Source: Otatea glauca (taxonomy: Eukaryota; Streptophyta; Magnoliopsida; Poales; Poaceae). From it: a stretch of DNA of 64,000 nt. The DNA lies in contig JAYEVK010000374.1 of NCBI GenBank assembly GCA_036346275.1, forward strand, positions 1 to 64,000. Reading direction: 5' to 3'. The notes beneath the pieces were generated by a model, which saw nothing but the letters and a program-made list of their open reading frames with translations, had not been told where the DNA came from and searched no databases. The stretch's first letter is position 1. Each line of letters begins with the position of its first letter. Of the stretch, positions 35,301 through 46,639 are shown one piece after another. The translations under genes were made by a program, and so were the position numbers.

Positions 35301-35444
35301 TATCCATATATATTTAGTTTTCACCAAAGGTTCAATATACTTAATTAAAATAAATTTAGATAATTTCTGGAAAAATCCAATAAATTCAGAAAATCACAAA
35401 AATGCACGTGAGCGAAATTATAAGCCAAATTTTGAGATGTTACA
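32314..35444 (-). repeat. 5' LTR of element B (3131 bp)
   Basis: Minus-strand start TGTAACATCTC, end CCCGACA. TATA box at 34766-34771. It aligns over its whole length with 23569-26683. Several small indels distinguish the pair, so age cannot be estimated safely until base quality is known. Confidence 0.92.
32954..33066 (-). other. Conserved LTR structure block, 5' LTR of B
   Basis: Same order as in the 3' LTR: CCGTG-AG-CACGG (32954-32965), CTATTGAATAG, CTCTGCAGAG (32985-32994), TTTACCCACA, CAAAGCCTTTACAATG. Confidence 0.75.
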
Positions 35445-35449
35445 CCCAG
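35445..35449. repeat. Target-site duplication of element B, right copy (CCCAG)
   Basis: CCCAG directly follows the LTR end GATGTTACA at 35444 and matches 23564-23568. Confidence 0.9.
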
Positions 35450-36208
35450 CCAGTCGTCCTACCTCCAGTTTCTATTCCCCTAACCTAGTCGGTGGCCCCG
35501 CCGGCTCGTTGACTCACTTGGTCGACTACCCCCCATGAAGCATTGCCCAAGAGAAGCACTTAAAGCCTACCAGACTCCAAATAGATCCCATAGCCGGATT
35601 TAAATCCAGTTTGGGTTCCGTCGGCTCTAGCTCTAGAGAAACTCCAGCTTTTCATTCAGCTTTTGGCCCTAGCTCCAACTTCTGTTTTTTAGCTTCAACA
35701 TATGTTTTTCACTAGAATTTGCTACGCGCACCCGAATTGTACTAGAAATTGCTACAGCACATGAATTATTTAGATGAAAGCTGTTCTCACATAGGTGGGC
35801 GTGAGGGAAGCACCCAAAGTTTCATTTGCTCATATACATGGAATAGCAGCCTCAATTTGGCGATTTCAACTCGCCATGACTCCGTTTCATGACTTGACTT
35901 CATATTGAGCGTTGACCCATGCTCAACCCTAGTGATTGTTTCGTGCCAAAGTTTTGCCAACACTATTGCCCTTGCCATTCGAAATCATGCCTAGGCATCA
36001 ATCTACATAATCTCCGTTGACAATCTTTTGTTCCAATCGATTGTCGTATTACTTCTATTGGAGGTGGATTTTATAGCAATTCAGACCGTTCTGCCTATTA
36101 TTGGAAGCATTCATACGAGATTAATCATTAGCGATTTCTTCGATGATCCATCGTCTACTACGGGTTACTGTGGTAAGATCTGCACATATAGAGTCTAATG
36201 TGAGTTGT
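35450..36208. other. Unassigned DNA after element B, no gene seen
   Basis: The first part should continue the copia-like element cut at 23568; its far end is not visible. From about 35620 to 35740 there are repeated AGCTCCA/AGCTTCA segments (CTCTAGCTCTAGAGAAACTC and similar), reminiscent of decayed small DNA transposons, but no terminal repeats could be defined. No open frame with a known motif is present. Confidence 0.45.
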
Positions 36209-36760
36209 AGGTATTTTCAAACACAATAAGTTATTTTGGGCTATACTTGATCGAGAAGAATTTGAAAAAAATAATGTCGATTGAGGAGACAACTGAATTT
36301 GGTGTTCAATCACCGTTTGGATATGTTACAATTTTGGATCGCTTGCGCGACCATTATGAAGACTTTGGCAACATTAATTCTCAATAATTTGATGACACCC
36401 TAATGGTAGCTAGCATTATACTCTCTAGAGTTTTGATGTTTGAAAGTGAAGGTTTTGCTCCAATAACAGTTTGAGATGAAGAATTGAAGAGCAAGGAGTT
36501 TGCTTCTGCGTGGACACTACAACGTTGTTTAGTTATCATAGCTTGATATGAGGGGTCTACTGGAATTTATACTCTATTGATGAAACGAGAGTTTTCTTTC
36601 ATCTTGACAGATTTACTGGAGAAGTTTCAACCGTATCATAGAATTTCAGTAGGCAGTTTGATGTACATGATGACTACATGTGCAAGTTGCTCTTTCAATG
36701 AGTATTGTTTGCCTAATTTTATGTTCCTGGTGGAGCATGTTAAAAAATATATGATATGAG
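36209..36760 (+). pseudogene. Broken non-retroviral coding fragment, family not recognised
   Basis: A single frame reads through 183 codons with only three in-frame stops (near 36387, 36471 and 36546) before a final stop at 36758-36760. It starts after a plausible intron acceptor (TGTGAGTTGTAG at 36199-36210). Between stops it looks like real protein: SYFGLYLIEKNLKKIMSI, FGVQSPFGYVTILDRLRDHY, DDTLMVASIILSRVLMFE, FILTDLLEKFQPYHRISVGS. Composition is normal for a soluble protein, with no frameshift and codon use unlike the neighbouring retroelements. I do not recognise the family. It may be an exon of a dead host gene or a fragment captured by a transposon. Stops at otherwise coding sites suggest point mutation (for example CGA or CAA to TGA or TAA). 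Confidence 0.5.
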
Positions 36761-36875
36761 TTCTTCATTATCTATCAAGCAGCACAGGTAACATCTTGGC
36801 TTATGCCGTTTGATGATTGAGCATTTATTTCAGGAGGTTAGTTGCACAGACTTAAACTTTATTGGGGTTATGAAT

Positions 36876-37296
36876 TGTTGAAAACCTAGATTTCTTCGTC
36901 TGTTTTGTTGATAGCTATGTGTTTGGATCTACTGGTGGTTTGCTCAATTTTGTTTCATGAGAAGCGTCTGTATAATACTGTTCCAGTCTTTCGCACTACA
37001 AGTGGTATTTCTCACTCAATAAGTCCTTTAGACTTTTAGTGCTTTCTTACCCTTCGATCATTGTATTTGGTGTCGCGTAATGTCCCTGTAGCTTTTTGGT
37101 TTTTCTCCTTCATTATTTATATCAGCTAGAAATTACAGGCATATGCAGATTTGGATAAATGTCCGAACTCCCTAATCATAACAGACTCAACCAAATCTTT
37201 ACAGAGTCTAGGTACAACACTGTATGTAATCTGGCAACAGTCTGTAACTTCATAATCTGAAACTCCTTTAGATAATTTTAGAGTCTGAAACTACTA
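36876..37296 (-). repeat. Second part of copia C2 3' LTR
   Basis: On the minus strand the sequence continues from the LTR part at 59138-59256, crosses the duplication TACTA (37292-37296), has a TATA box TATAAATAA (37113-37121) and ends GGTTTTCAACA at 36876. With the first part this gives an LTR of about 535 bp with TGTTA...CAACA ends. The end call rests on the terminal motif only, since the 5' LTR is absent. Confidence 0.5.
37292..37296. repeat. Target-site duplication of LTR D, left copy (TACTA)
   Basis: TACTA directly precedes TGTGACG at 37297; the second copy follows TGTTACA at 59138-59142. Confidence 0.88.
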
Positions 37297-37975
37297 TGTG
37301 ACGACCCCCATTTTCACAAACTTGCAAAAATAGAAATCTAATGTGCATTCCGTACTAGTCTCATGATCAGTAACTAGTACGCACATACACACCAACTGGA
37401 ATCACAACCATACAACAAAATTAATTAAGCGGAAGCTATAATATAAAGAAAACTTTACAACTCAGAGATATAGCAGCAAAAGAAGCAAAGTCTTGTAGTG
37501 TGCCCATCCAAAACCCGCAGGCAACTGACAAGGCATAATCCCTAGAAAGATTCGATGAAGAACATCCCGCAACCTGCGACGAAAGAAACCTCGAAGCTTC
37601 GCTAACTTATCCACCTAAAAACAACATATAAGCAAGGGTGAGTACTTTCGTACTCCGCAAGACTTGAGCAAAACCTATAATATATGCAGGCCATTTCAAA
37701 GGAGGCTACTACAGTTAATTTGCATAAAGCAGAATTGACATTGTGAAACAAGTTATTTGCAAACAGAATTTGTAAAAGCAAGTTGACTGATATGAAATAA
37801 GTAAAGCATAAGTAATACTCACAACCCTTCGTGAATATCGAATAATCCAGAAATGGAATCCAACAATGTCGATCCTTTGACATAAAACAAAAGCTGCTAA
37901 ACAGGTTCCAAACCAACAACCCAATTTAGAAAATATAAACATTTAACTAGTGCAAGTTCACCAAGTTTCCCATGA

Positions 37976-38120
37976 CCGAGGGGACGGCTAATCGATTAGG
38001 TTTACACTCTGCAGAGTTGTACAACTTTACCCACAAGTCATGACCTTTTCTTTTTGCCGCATGTTTCACGCACCTTTGGCGTGTGGCCAGAATGTTCATG
38101 ACGAAAACCTTTACATTATC
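37976..38120 (-). other. Conserved LTR structure block in LTR D
   Basis: Contains a CCG...CGG pair (37976-37987), palindrome CTAATCGATTAG, CTCTGCAGAG (38007-38016), TTTACCCACA, hairpin CACGC/GCGTG (38067-38083) and CTTTACATTATC. Confidence 0.75.
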
Positions 38121-38347
38121 TAGTTTAACTTTGCACCAGCACCGGGACGATAAAACCCATGCTATGCTAGAACAACTCAGAGCATAGAAATGTTGGAACT
38201 TCCCATAGACATGGCGTACACCGTTATATTGGTAAGTGTTATTCCCAACACCTCGGTGTGGGCACCCCGTAGAGCAAACCTCAAAAGGAGAGCCCGTACT
38301 ACTTCAGCCTACCAATGTGCAAAGTTAAACTAGATAACTTAATTGGT

Positions 38348-38352
38348 TTAAG
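38348..38352. repeat. Target-site duplication of element E, left copy (TTAAG)
   Basis: TTAAG precedes TGTGAGACC at 38353 and is repeated at 55186-55190 after TGTTACA-type sequence (GTCGTTACA). Confidence 0.92.
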
Positions 38353-41300
38353 TGTGAGACCCCGTTCTGATGAACAGGAACCTCCATGTGATTACTGTGC
38401 TATTCCCTGGATCAGTAGCTAGCACTCACATGTTTACAACATTCGTATCAAAATCATACACGCAAACACACACAAAGACTTACATTACTGAAATAATTAT
38501 ACAAAGTTCAGTACAATTTTGAACCACATTAACAGCGGAAATCCAAAAGAAACTGAAACTCCAAAAGCCTTGCGGTTGCCCACTAAACCCTCGAGGCCGA
38601 CTAGGCTACCTAGAAGAGGCTATCGTCGAAACCCGAGACACTGCTGAAAGAACGCGTCGTCCGCAGATCACAATCTTCTTCCTCCGAGGCAATGAGATGC
38701 AAGATTGAGTACATTGGTACTCAGCAAGACTTATATTGGTTCACAGATGCAAATATAAATATTTATGCAGGTTGAGCAAATGACAGGCTATGGTTATTTT
38801 GCAGTTGCATAAAACATTAAATAAATAAGCATAATAGATTGCAACATCGCATTTTAATAAAAGCAATTGAAAGACGAATTGTAAGCAATTATTCCAGATT
38901 TCAACCCGTCTACCCGATCGCATATAACCCGGTGTCGATCCTTTGACACAAAAGAAGGTTGCAAAATAGTTACAAAGCCCGACCCTTTTGAAATCACCAA
39001 AATTCTAGCATGGAATAACGTCACCAAGTGCCCTTGATCATGGCGCGCTAATCGATTAGATTTACACTCTGCGAGTTATGCGGCTTTACCCATAAGGAAT
39101 GATCAACCTCTTTCGCGGGCCGGTTAACACACTTCCTTTGGTGTGTCGGCAAGGAGATCATCTGAAGCAGTTACATTATCTAATCGTGGCTTTACACGGC
39201 CGGGGCGTTAACCCTTGCCACGAAGCAGAGACACTCACCCAAGCCGTGGATCCACATTTCTCACACACACCACGTCTCTGTCCAAGGCAAGGCGTACACC
39301 GTTGCATTGGTATGTAGAAACCCCTGAGACAAACTGGCCGGAATGCTGTGCAATCTCCGCCTTCCTTAGATGCAAAGCCACAACTAAATAACTTAATAGG
39401 CTAAGACTGTCCCATACCAGCCCTCATGGTTGCGGAAACATGGATTCACCGTTCCATCGCTCGGTCCTTAATCCGACACAGGCGATACTCCACCTAACTA
39501 CGTGCATATCCTTTTGCACAACCGGCTAGCGCCAAATAATCACCGTGTCAAACCATAGTTTTGTTTGAAGGTTTTAGTAAATTACCACCAACCAATTTCC
39601 AAAAGATCATATGATGGTTGAAAAGACTAAAAACACTAACGAGCGATTAAAGCAGAATATTATTAAGCTAGCGGTTATACCCCAAACATGACATTAAGTA
39701 TGTCTAGCTCAATCTAAGGTTTACAAGGTTCACAAGTCCATACAGATTGAGACAAACCATAATTTACAGGATTAACTACAGTTCTAACCCAAATTAGCAC
39801 TTTTAGGGGGAATTATCCGGATGCCTTGTACATAAGCAAAAACAACATATAGTAGGTGAATTATCAGGTTCAACGTGATCAAGGAGTTGCTTGCCTTGCA
39901 AATCACTGTCAGGAATAAAATCTGGATCTGCAGAACCGTCTTCTTCTTCTTCAACGATGTCGGACTCTACTCGTTGCGAATAAGAAGCAAAGAGAATATC
40001 AGCAACTTCAAATGGCAAAAAGAAAACAGACAGATAAGCGGTAAACACAAATTCGAATCAAACACGAAGCGCTATTCAAGAAATATTTAAATTCAAACAT
40101 CGAATTATAGATGCTAAAATTATTTGAAATGAAAAGATTGTTCATTAACCACTTAGGAGGATGCAACACTTAGAAAAACAGAACCCTCTCTGTTTTCTCA
40201 AAAGAACCAAAAGAAAGCACTTTGAGACTATATCATCTAGGGTTATAAACCTAACAAGATTAATGAGTATTAACTACAGAAATTAGAGTTTGAGTTTTGA
40301 ATTAGCTAGAGCATACTTTAATTATCAAATCTAACAATTTCTTTTAACTTTTAAGGTTTGGATGAAACTTGAAATCTATTGATGAAAAGGCTTGGTTGAA
40401 CTCTTAGACTTAGCTACAAAACTGGCTAAGGACAGAACTAAACAATATCACTTAAGGTTATTGCACTAATGAAAACTAAGTGAACCAAAGCTCTAAAATA
40501 GAATATTTTCTGGAATCTGGTAGAACAAACTTTGGTTATCAATTCTACACTATTCTTCCAAAATTTCTTACTTGGATGAGTTATTTCACATAAGGTTGAA
40601 AAAGCTTGATTGTTTCAATCCTTCAACAAAACATAAAAGTTGACTCTTTCCCTTAACTTGTTTTACATACAAACCTTAACAAAAGTCATTATTTTTCCAG
40701 AATCTACTAGAATATACTTTGTAGAGTGCTTCTATACCATTTTACATTTCTCCTCATTCAATTAATCCATTTTACCATATGTTGAAAAGGGCTATATGAA
40801 CATAAAACTAACTTATAACCTTTCAATTTTCATTTTCATTCATTACTAAACTATTCAACATCTTTTATCCATTTTCTTCCTGAAATCAGGGCATGATCTT
40901 AAAAACATTTTAAAAGTGAATTTGAATTATTTTGAACTTGCTCAAGGCAAATTACATCTATTTTGATTATAACTAGTATTGTTTTTCTTAAACTAACCAA
41001 CTACCACATATACTTTTCTTTAAGAATTTTCACAAGAGCAACTCCCCATGATTATAGCTAACCAGGATGACTTTTAAACATTCAAACTTTAGTCTTTTCT
41101 TTCATTTACTCAATTTCCTTTTTCATGCTAAATATTCATTTTTGGGCAAATGTGGCATATAATAAAGTATCAAGGAAAATTTTTACTTATTTGGAATACT
41201 CATAACTCAGGATTCTACAAAACTTACTTTTCCTTAACTGGATCATCCCAAAATATTTTATTCTTCATACCTTAATTACACTTAAGCTTCTATTTCATTT

Positions 41301-43308
41301 TCCTAAAATCACATTTGACTCATCTTCAGAAATTTTTGCATATTCTGAAACTACAGTATTTTATACGAATTTAGAAACTTGTTTCACTCAATTTGGCCAG
41401 ATGATTCAAAAGTTATGAGCATTTGAAATTTGGTCGGATTCTGAAAATCATTCAAAATTAAAAATACGTTTTCGTTCGGAGAAAACGGATTTTCACTGTA
41501 TAAAACTGAGTTCAAACCCGCGAGCTCACTGACGCCTGGGTCCCACCGGTCAGTGACTCAGAGCAGAGCGGCCGGGGATTTTCGCTCGCCGCCGGCGAAG
41601 TAGCCTCGCCGCGGCGGAATGGGCTGCGGTTTGAGCACCAGCATGCCAAGGCGAACCTAGGAGAGGCGTTTGTTCGCCGGAAGAGAAACGGAGCAAGGCT
41701 GCCACCGCGAGGGTGCGGCGGCGCCATGACCGCGACGGCGAAACCTTCGTTAACGGCCAAATTTCCGGCGAACTAGGGCTAGATGAGCAACAGTGGAACT
41801 AAGGGATTCGAGCTTACCCGGCGGTTGGGTCGGAGAAGGACCGAGATGACCTGCCACCGTGCGCCGGCCGTGAGGAAGAAGAGTGGCGGTGCGGCGGCGC
41901 TACGAGCAAAAAGAAGCCAAAATAGCGAGTGATCAGTAACCTCTGGGTGCTAGAGAAGCTTGGGGTGAGGTCGATTCGGAAGATTGGGGCGACACTGACC
42001 CGAATCGACGATTCCCCCCTTTTGAGCTCCTTCGGGCGAACGAGGAAGACGACGCCCCTTTGAAGCTCTCAGTTCGGCAAAATGGGAAAATGAAGTGCGT
42101 GAGAGCACTGCGACGCAGACACAAGGCCTAAAGCTTAAGGATCGCGACCAAACCGTGCTGGACTCAGGTTTCCTCACGCGATGCTCCGGTCGGCTTCCTC
42201 TGTGTCGAGCTCAAACCGAGCGAAGGCGCGTCTCCGAGATGGCTCGGCCGGGATCAAGTGAGCACAGGGACGGGAAGGTCTCACGCAGCGTGGAAGACAT
42301 CGAGCTCGCACGGACGGGAGCGGTGATGGCCGGCGCAAGGGCGATCGCCTCGGCGACTCGCCTCGGCGAGGAGAAGAAAGGGAGAGCAAAGCGCATGTGA
42401 GGCGACATGTGGGACCGGGGCCCACTGGCAGCGAGACAACCTCGCCTCAACTGAACAGCTCGTCAGCGCGTCAACAGGGCCGGGCCCACCTGTCGCGAGA
42501 TGGTTGATTTTAATGCGATTTGACAGAGCGGAAATCTCTGGAATTTGGATTTGTTTAAGAACTAGATTAATTCCAGATTTTTCCAAACTTTTGACCAAAG
42601 CTTACTGAGAGTCACACGTCTACTGCAAAATTTTGAGACAAAAATTCCTTTTGTGCGATTTGTTAAAATTCTGACACTGTACCCTGGTTCTGGATTTCGA
42701 TTTCGGTTTTGATTTAATTACAGGTTCATTTTCTAGAATTTATTTTGAAACTTTTGGATAGGTTCCAATCCTTATAATTGGTTCACTGTAAAATTTTCAA
42801 ATCGAAAACATGAGCCACTATTTTATAAAAATTCTGACAACCGTTTTCCTTACATTTTGGACCCACTGTTTTTAAATTTTTAGGAGGCTTATTTCAATTC
42901 ATTTAATTACAAAAATCTTACCAGTGATGCATCATATCTCCAGGGATTTATATAAATTTTCTTGGATTTTCTTGACATTCATTATTTTTCTTTCTACTTT
43001 TTGATTCACGGTTTTTAACCAAAAAGGTAGATACATACTTCATTTATCTTGACCCTAGGTTTATAAAAATCTTACTTACTGGCCAAACATTATGAATAGC
43101 CCAAATAGGACTCATGATAAATTTTTCTAAATTTTATTTTCATCTTTTTACCTTTTTCTTTGTTTTTCCCTTTTTATTTAATCTTTTCACATAGCACAAA
43201 AGTCTAAGAGATTCTAATTGGATCAAATAACAGCTAGCATTTCAAAACCACTTATATTAAGATTTAAATTATTTACTTTCTACTGTTCCAAATTTTCAGG
43301 TCGTTCTG
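38353..43308 (-). repeat. 3' LTR of element E (about 4956 bp)
   Basis: Aligns end to end with 50239-55185. On the minus strand the first three bases read CAG instead of the expected TGT (compare GTCGTTACA at 55177-55185 with GTCGTTCTG at 43300-43308). The last bases are GGTCTCACA. Differences to the partner are mainly at CAG/CTG sites and in homopolymers. Confidence 0.9.
39035..39180 (-). other. Conserved LTR structure block, 3' LTR of E
   Basis: Same block as at 50934-51079, but here CTCTGCAGAG reads CTCTGCGAG (39067-39075) and the CCGCG/CGCGG hairpin is disturbed, consistent with the CAG-to-CG error pattern. Confidence 0.65.
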
Positions 43309-43322
43309 ATCCACCCCCTTAC
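43309..43322 (-). other. Polypurine tract of element E
   Basis: The minus strand reads GTAAGGGGGTGGAT directly before the 3' LTR. It is the expected plus-strand primer and shows which LTR is the 3' one. Confidence 0.8.
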
Positions 43323-43329
43323 GTAAATC

Positions 43330-44529
43330 TACTTAGAGATTTGGCAGTAGAAGGGCAAAAGGGTTTAAAAGAAATTGGAAATTCTTCTCTAAAGCGATCC
43401 TCTCGCTCCCGTCGCTTCCTCTTCCGAATGATTACTCCATTGCACTTTGACATCTTATGAGCTTTATTTGAGTATGGCGCTCCGCTTCTTCAAGAATCTT
43501 CACGGCGCTCTCGATAGGTTAAGTCGAGTTGAAGATCAAGATCTTCCAACCGAGTAAGTTCGATCGAACACGGAGGCACTTCTTGATTCGACACATGAAA
43601 GGCGTTATACTGCTGGATAAGCGGGTAGGCAAGCGCAATCTATATGCCTTTTCTCCCATCTTCTCGAGGATGCAATAAGGTCCAATGTACCGAGGAGCAA
43701 GCTTGCCTCGAACTTGAAATCTATGAACTCGCGAAGAGGCGAAACTTTGAGATAAACATAATCGCCAACCTCGAAGCTTAAGTCACGTCGGCGAGTGTCG
43801 GCATAACTTTTCTGGCGAGATTGAGCTTCCTCAACCGCTTCTAATTAAATCCACTTGCTCTTGGGCTTCATTAATCAAATCGGGACCAAGAAGCGCCTTT
43901 CACCTACTTCCACGAGAAAAGTGGTGTTCGACATTTTCTTCCATAAAGGGCCTCAAATGGCGACATCTGCAGACTAGCTTGGAAGCTATTGTTGTAAGAA
44001 AACTCGCAAATGTGAGGCACTTCTCCCAATTGGTGCTATAAGACGGCACACAAGCCCGCAACATGTCTTCAAGAGTCGATTCGTTCTTTGATCGCCCATC
44101 GATCCGTGGATGGTAAGCGAACTAAAATTTAACTTGGTTCCCAACAATTTGTGCATTGTTCCCAAAAATGAGATGTGAAGCTGTGACCCACGGTCGACAC
44201 AATCGTCTTTGGGACACCATGTAGGCGTACAATGTTATTAATGTCTGACTCGCCAATTTATCTCGGTATGAGTGGTTTTGACAGAATGAAGTGGGCTACC
44301 TTTGTCGATCGATCGACGATAACCCAAATGGAATCATTTCCCTTCGAGTTCGAGGAAGACCGATAATGAAATCCATCTCGATATCATCCCACTTCCATTC
44401 GGAATTTGCAATGGTTGAAGAAGTCAATTTGGGCCGATGTTCGACCTTGACTCGTTGACATACATCACACCTTGCGACATATTCAATGACATCCTTCTTC
44501 ATCAGGGCCACCAATATTCTTTCTTAAGA
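43330..44529 (-). pseudogene. pol: Element E integrase and chromodomain
   Basis: Minus strand. The frame 44514-44296 holds the zinc-finger end ARCDVCQRVKVEHRP and the core start WKWDDIEMDFIIGLPRTR with first catalytic Asp. Then come shifted core segments (about 44295-43900), a basic stretch near 43790-43740, AYRLRLP near 43640 and a CRIKKC-type motif (about 43600). The chromodomain follows in alternating frames (about 43540-43380), with PVKILEEAERHTQIKL and then the piece corresponding to VQWSNHSEEEAT. Its position between integrase and polypurine tract is that of Tekay/Del chromoviruses. The frame is broken at least five times. Confidence 0.75.
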
Positions 44530-45370
44530 TCTGGTACATCTTTGTACTACCGGGATGAATAGATAATGGTGACTCATGAATTTCGCCAAAATCGACTTCT
44601 TGATCTCGGATCATTGGCACATATATTCGAGTTCCTCTCATGATTATCTCTTGAGGCTTTCCAAGAACTTCGAGTCGTGCCTTCTTTCAAGCGATTCGAA
44701 TCTCAACTCTGCTTCATCTTTATCTTGTGCGGCTTTAATTTGGTCTTTGAGTGGGTTGCAAGCTGCAGAGCGGCCACATAACCACTTTCAACTAAATTGA
44801 TTGAGCTTACGAAATTCGCGAACTAACTCGGTGATTTGAACCCAACAGACAATAAAGCTTGCGGCTAAGAGCATCGGCCACAACATTGGCTTTGCGAGGA
44901 TGGTAGTGAATCGAGATCATAGTCTTTGATTAGTTCTAGCCATCTTCTCTGTCTTAGATTCAAATCTGGTGAGTAAAGAAATATTTAAGACTCTTGTGGT
45001 CGGTGTAAATTTACATTACATTTCCAATGAGATAGTGCCGCTTGATTTTAAAGGCGTGCACCACTGCAGACTAGCTCTAGGTCATGTGTGGGATAATTCG
45101 CTCATGAGGACGGAGTCGAGAAGCATAGCGACAACCCTACCCTCTTGCATCAACACACAACCCGGCCGTGAAGCGATGCATCACAAGTATACTTCAAAAC
45201 TCTTATGAATATCGGTAAGATGAGCACCGAGCAGAGGTTAATTTTTCTTTCAATTTCGAAAACTTTCCTCACAACGAGTCCACTCAAACTTCTTTTCCTT
45301 TTGAAGTTGAGTTAGTGGCTTAGCAATTTTAGAGAAGTTTTCAATGAGCCGGCGATAATAGCCGTGAAGC
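44530..45370 (-). pseudogene. pol: Element E RNase H region
   Basis: Minus strand, following RT. GYYRRLIENFSKIAKPLTQL, then KEKKFEW (about 45290-45370, in the frame 45486-45250), is the RT-RNase H connection. Downstream a YLIGNV-type segment and a KSLKYF-type segment (about 45030-44970) are the core of the chromovirus RNase H, and an ADALSRK-equivalent lies near 44880 in a shifted frame. The product would remove element RNA after copying. Frame changes occur about every 100-150 bp, more than in the RT directly upstream, which may reflect local sequence quality. Confidence 0.7.
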
Positions 45371-46354
45371 CTAGAAAACTCGAATCTTTGGCACTGATTG
45401 TGGCCTTTCCCAAGCCAACACTGCTTCAACCTTACTTGGGTCGACGGCAACTCCGCCTTCCGATGAGAACATGCCCGGAAAAGCAACCTCTTTCAACGAA
45501 CTCACACTTCTCAAACTTGGCATACAATTTGTTCTCCGAAGCTTGCTAAGGACCAAATGCAAATGTTGCCTATGCTCTTCCTCGCTTTTGGAATATACGA
45601 GGATGTCATCTATAAAGACCACCACAAACTTATCTAAATACTCCATAAAGACTTTGTTCATTAGGTTCATGAAGCTTGCCGGAGCATTTGTCAGCCCGAA
45701 CGACATTACGGTGTATTCAAATAACCCATAACGCGTCGTGAGGGCGGTCTTTGGAATGTCTGAAGGTCTGATTTTTAATTGAAAATATCCCAATTTCAAA
45801 TCTATCTTGGAGAAGACTTGCGCCCCATTCAACTGATCGAACAGATCATCTATCCGGGGAAGCGGATACTTATTTTTAATGGTCACTTCATTTAAGGCAC
45901 GGTAGTCTACGCACATACGCAGGCTATCGTCCTTCTTTTTCACAAAAAGAACCGGACTCCCCCAGGGCGAAGAACTGGGACGAATAAATCCCTTATCAAG
46001 CTGTTCTTTAAGTTGCTTTTTCAATTCTACCAATTCATTTGGAGGCATCCGATATGGTCGTTTTGATATTGGTGCAGTTCCCGGCACCAAATCAATCACA
46101 AACTCCATATCGCGATCCGGAGGCACTCCCGGCAACTCAGCAGGAAAAACATCCGGGAATTCACTAACAACTGCCACTTCTTTTATACTAGAAACAGATG
46201 CAGAATACCAGACTGTTTGAGGTGTTGAACTTTCAGTACTTGAGGTAAATTCTACATGCACCCCCTCTTGATTTTCAAGGGTTATGGATCGCTTAGCACA
46301 ATCTATGCAACCCTTATTTTTAGCCAACCAATCCATGCCTAGAATCACATCCAA
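45371..46354 (-). CDS. pol: Element E reverse transcriptase (open segment, 327 codons)
   Basis: The longest intact chromovirus pol frame in the window. Residues 1-10 (DVILGMDWL) are the protease end. RT begins near 65 (VSEFPDVFP); KRPYRMPPNELVELKKQL is at 98-115, KGFIRPSSSPWGSPVLFVKK at 121-140, RMCVDYRALNEVTIKNKYPL at 146-165, FSKIDL at 181-186 (first catalytic Asp 185) and FIDDILVYS at 247-255 (catalytic pair 249-250). After residue 272 the frame leaves the family sequence (RTNCMPSLRSVSS), so a frameshift ends useful coding near 45540. The first Met is internal to the polyprotein and is not a true start. The enzyme would copy element RNA from the Met-tRNA primer. Confidence 0.85.
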   Translation of the reverse strand: MDVILGMDWLAKNKGCIDCAKRSITLENQEGVHVEFTSSTESSTPQTVWYSASVSSIKEVAVVSEFPDVFPAELPGVPPDRDMEFVIDLVPGTAPISKRPYRMPPNELVELKKQLKEQLDKGFIRPSSSPWGSPVLFVKKKDDSLRMCVDYRALNEVTIKNKYPLPRIDDLFDQLNGAQVFSKIDLKLGYFQLKIRPSDIPKTALTTRYGLFEYTVMSFGLTNAPASFMNLMNKVFMEYLDKFVVVFIDDILVYSKSEEEHRQHLHLVLSKLRRTNCMPSLRSVSSLKEVAFPGMFSSEGGVAVDPSKVEAVLAWERPQSVPKIRVF

Positions 46355-46635
46355 ACGGATGTTTCTATCATGATGAGATCGGCATAGAACATAACCCCCT
46401 TGATTTGAATGCTAACCCCAGAACAAAAACTAGCAGTTCTTATAGTAGCTCCAGGTGATTGCACAATCATATGAACAGGCATAAGAGAGACTTCCAAATT
46501 ATGTTGCTCAGAAAACTTCTTTGAGATGAAAGAATGAGAAGCTCCCGAATCAAATAAAACCAAGGTAGGAATGAATTGAACGGGAAACATACCAAGCACG
46601 ACATCTGGCGCGTCTTGCGCCTCCTCAGTCGTCAC
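46345..46635 (-). CDS. pol: Element E aspartic protease segment
   Basis: Minus strand. VLGMFPVQFIPTLVLFDSGA, then SHSFIS, places the catalytic Asp at about residue 29 of this open segment (LFDSGASHS). The segment runs to LIMIETSVWM and overlaps the RT frame by 10 bases, where a one-base shift moves from ETS to the conserved DVILGMDWL in the next frame. In related elements this is continuous, so the shift is either a mutation or a base error. The protease would cut the Gag-Pol precursor inside the particle. Confidence 0.8.
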   Translation of the reverse strand: MTTEEAQDAPDVVLGMFPVQFIPTLVLFDSGASHSFISKKFSEQHNLEVSLMPVHMIVQSPGATIRTASFCSGVSIQIKGVMFYADLIMIETSVWM

Positions 46636-46639
46636 ATGG

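Larger units (their letters stand above)
23569..35444 (-). mobile_element. Element B: complete Tekay/Del-type chromovirus, 11.9 kb
   Basis: On the minus strand: 5' LTR 35444-32314, primer site 32309-32298, accessory ORF, gag, protease, RT, RNase H, integrase, chromodomain, polypurine tract 26700-26684, 3' LTR 26683-23569. The 5-bp sequence CCCAG directly precedes base 23569 (23564-23568) and directly follows base 35444 (35445-35449), which proves a single intact insertion into the copia leader. Internal length is 5630 bp. Coding frames are broken in many places, yet all domains are present in order, so part of the damage may be sequence error. Confidence 0.93.

Noticed and set aside
35620..35740. 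Possible small DNA transposon (repeated AGCTCCA-type segments)
   Set aside because: No terminal inverted repeats or target duplication could be defined.
42095..42598. Frames of 80-105 codons in the GC-rich part of the E LTRs
   Set aside because: The two LTR copies give different proteins because of small indels; no motif and no conservation.
43218..43460. 80-codon + strand frame at the E 3' LTR/internal boundary
   Set aside because: It crosses the LTR edge and polypurine tract and has no motif; it is a shadow of minus-strand pol.
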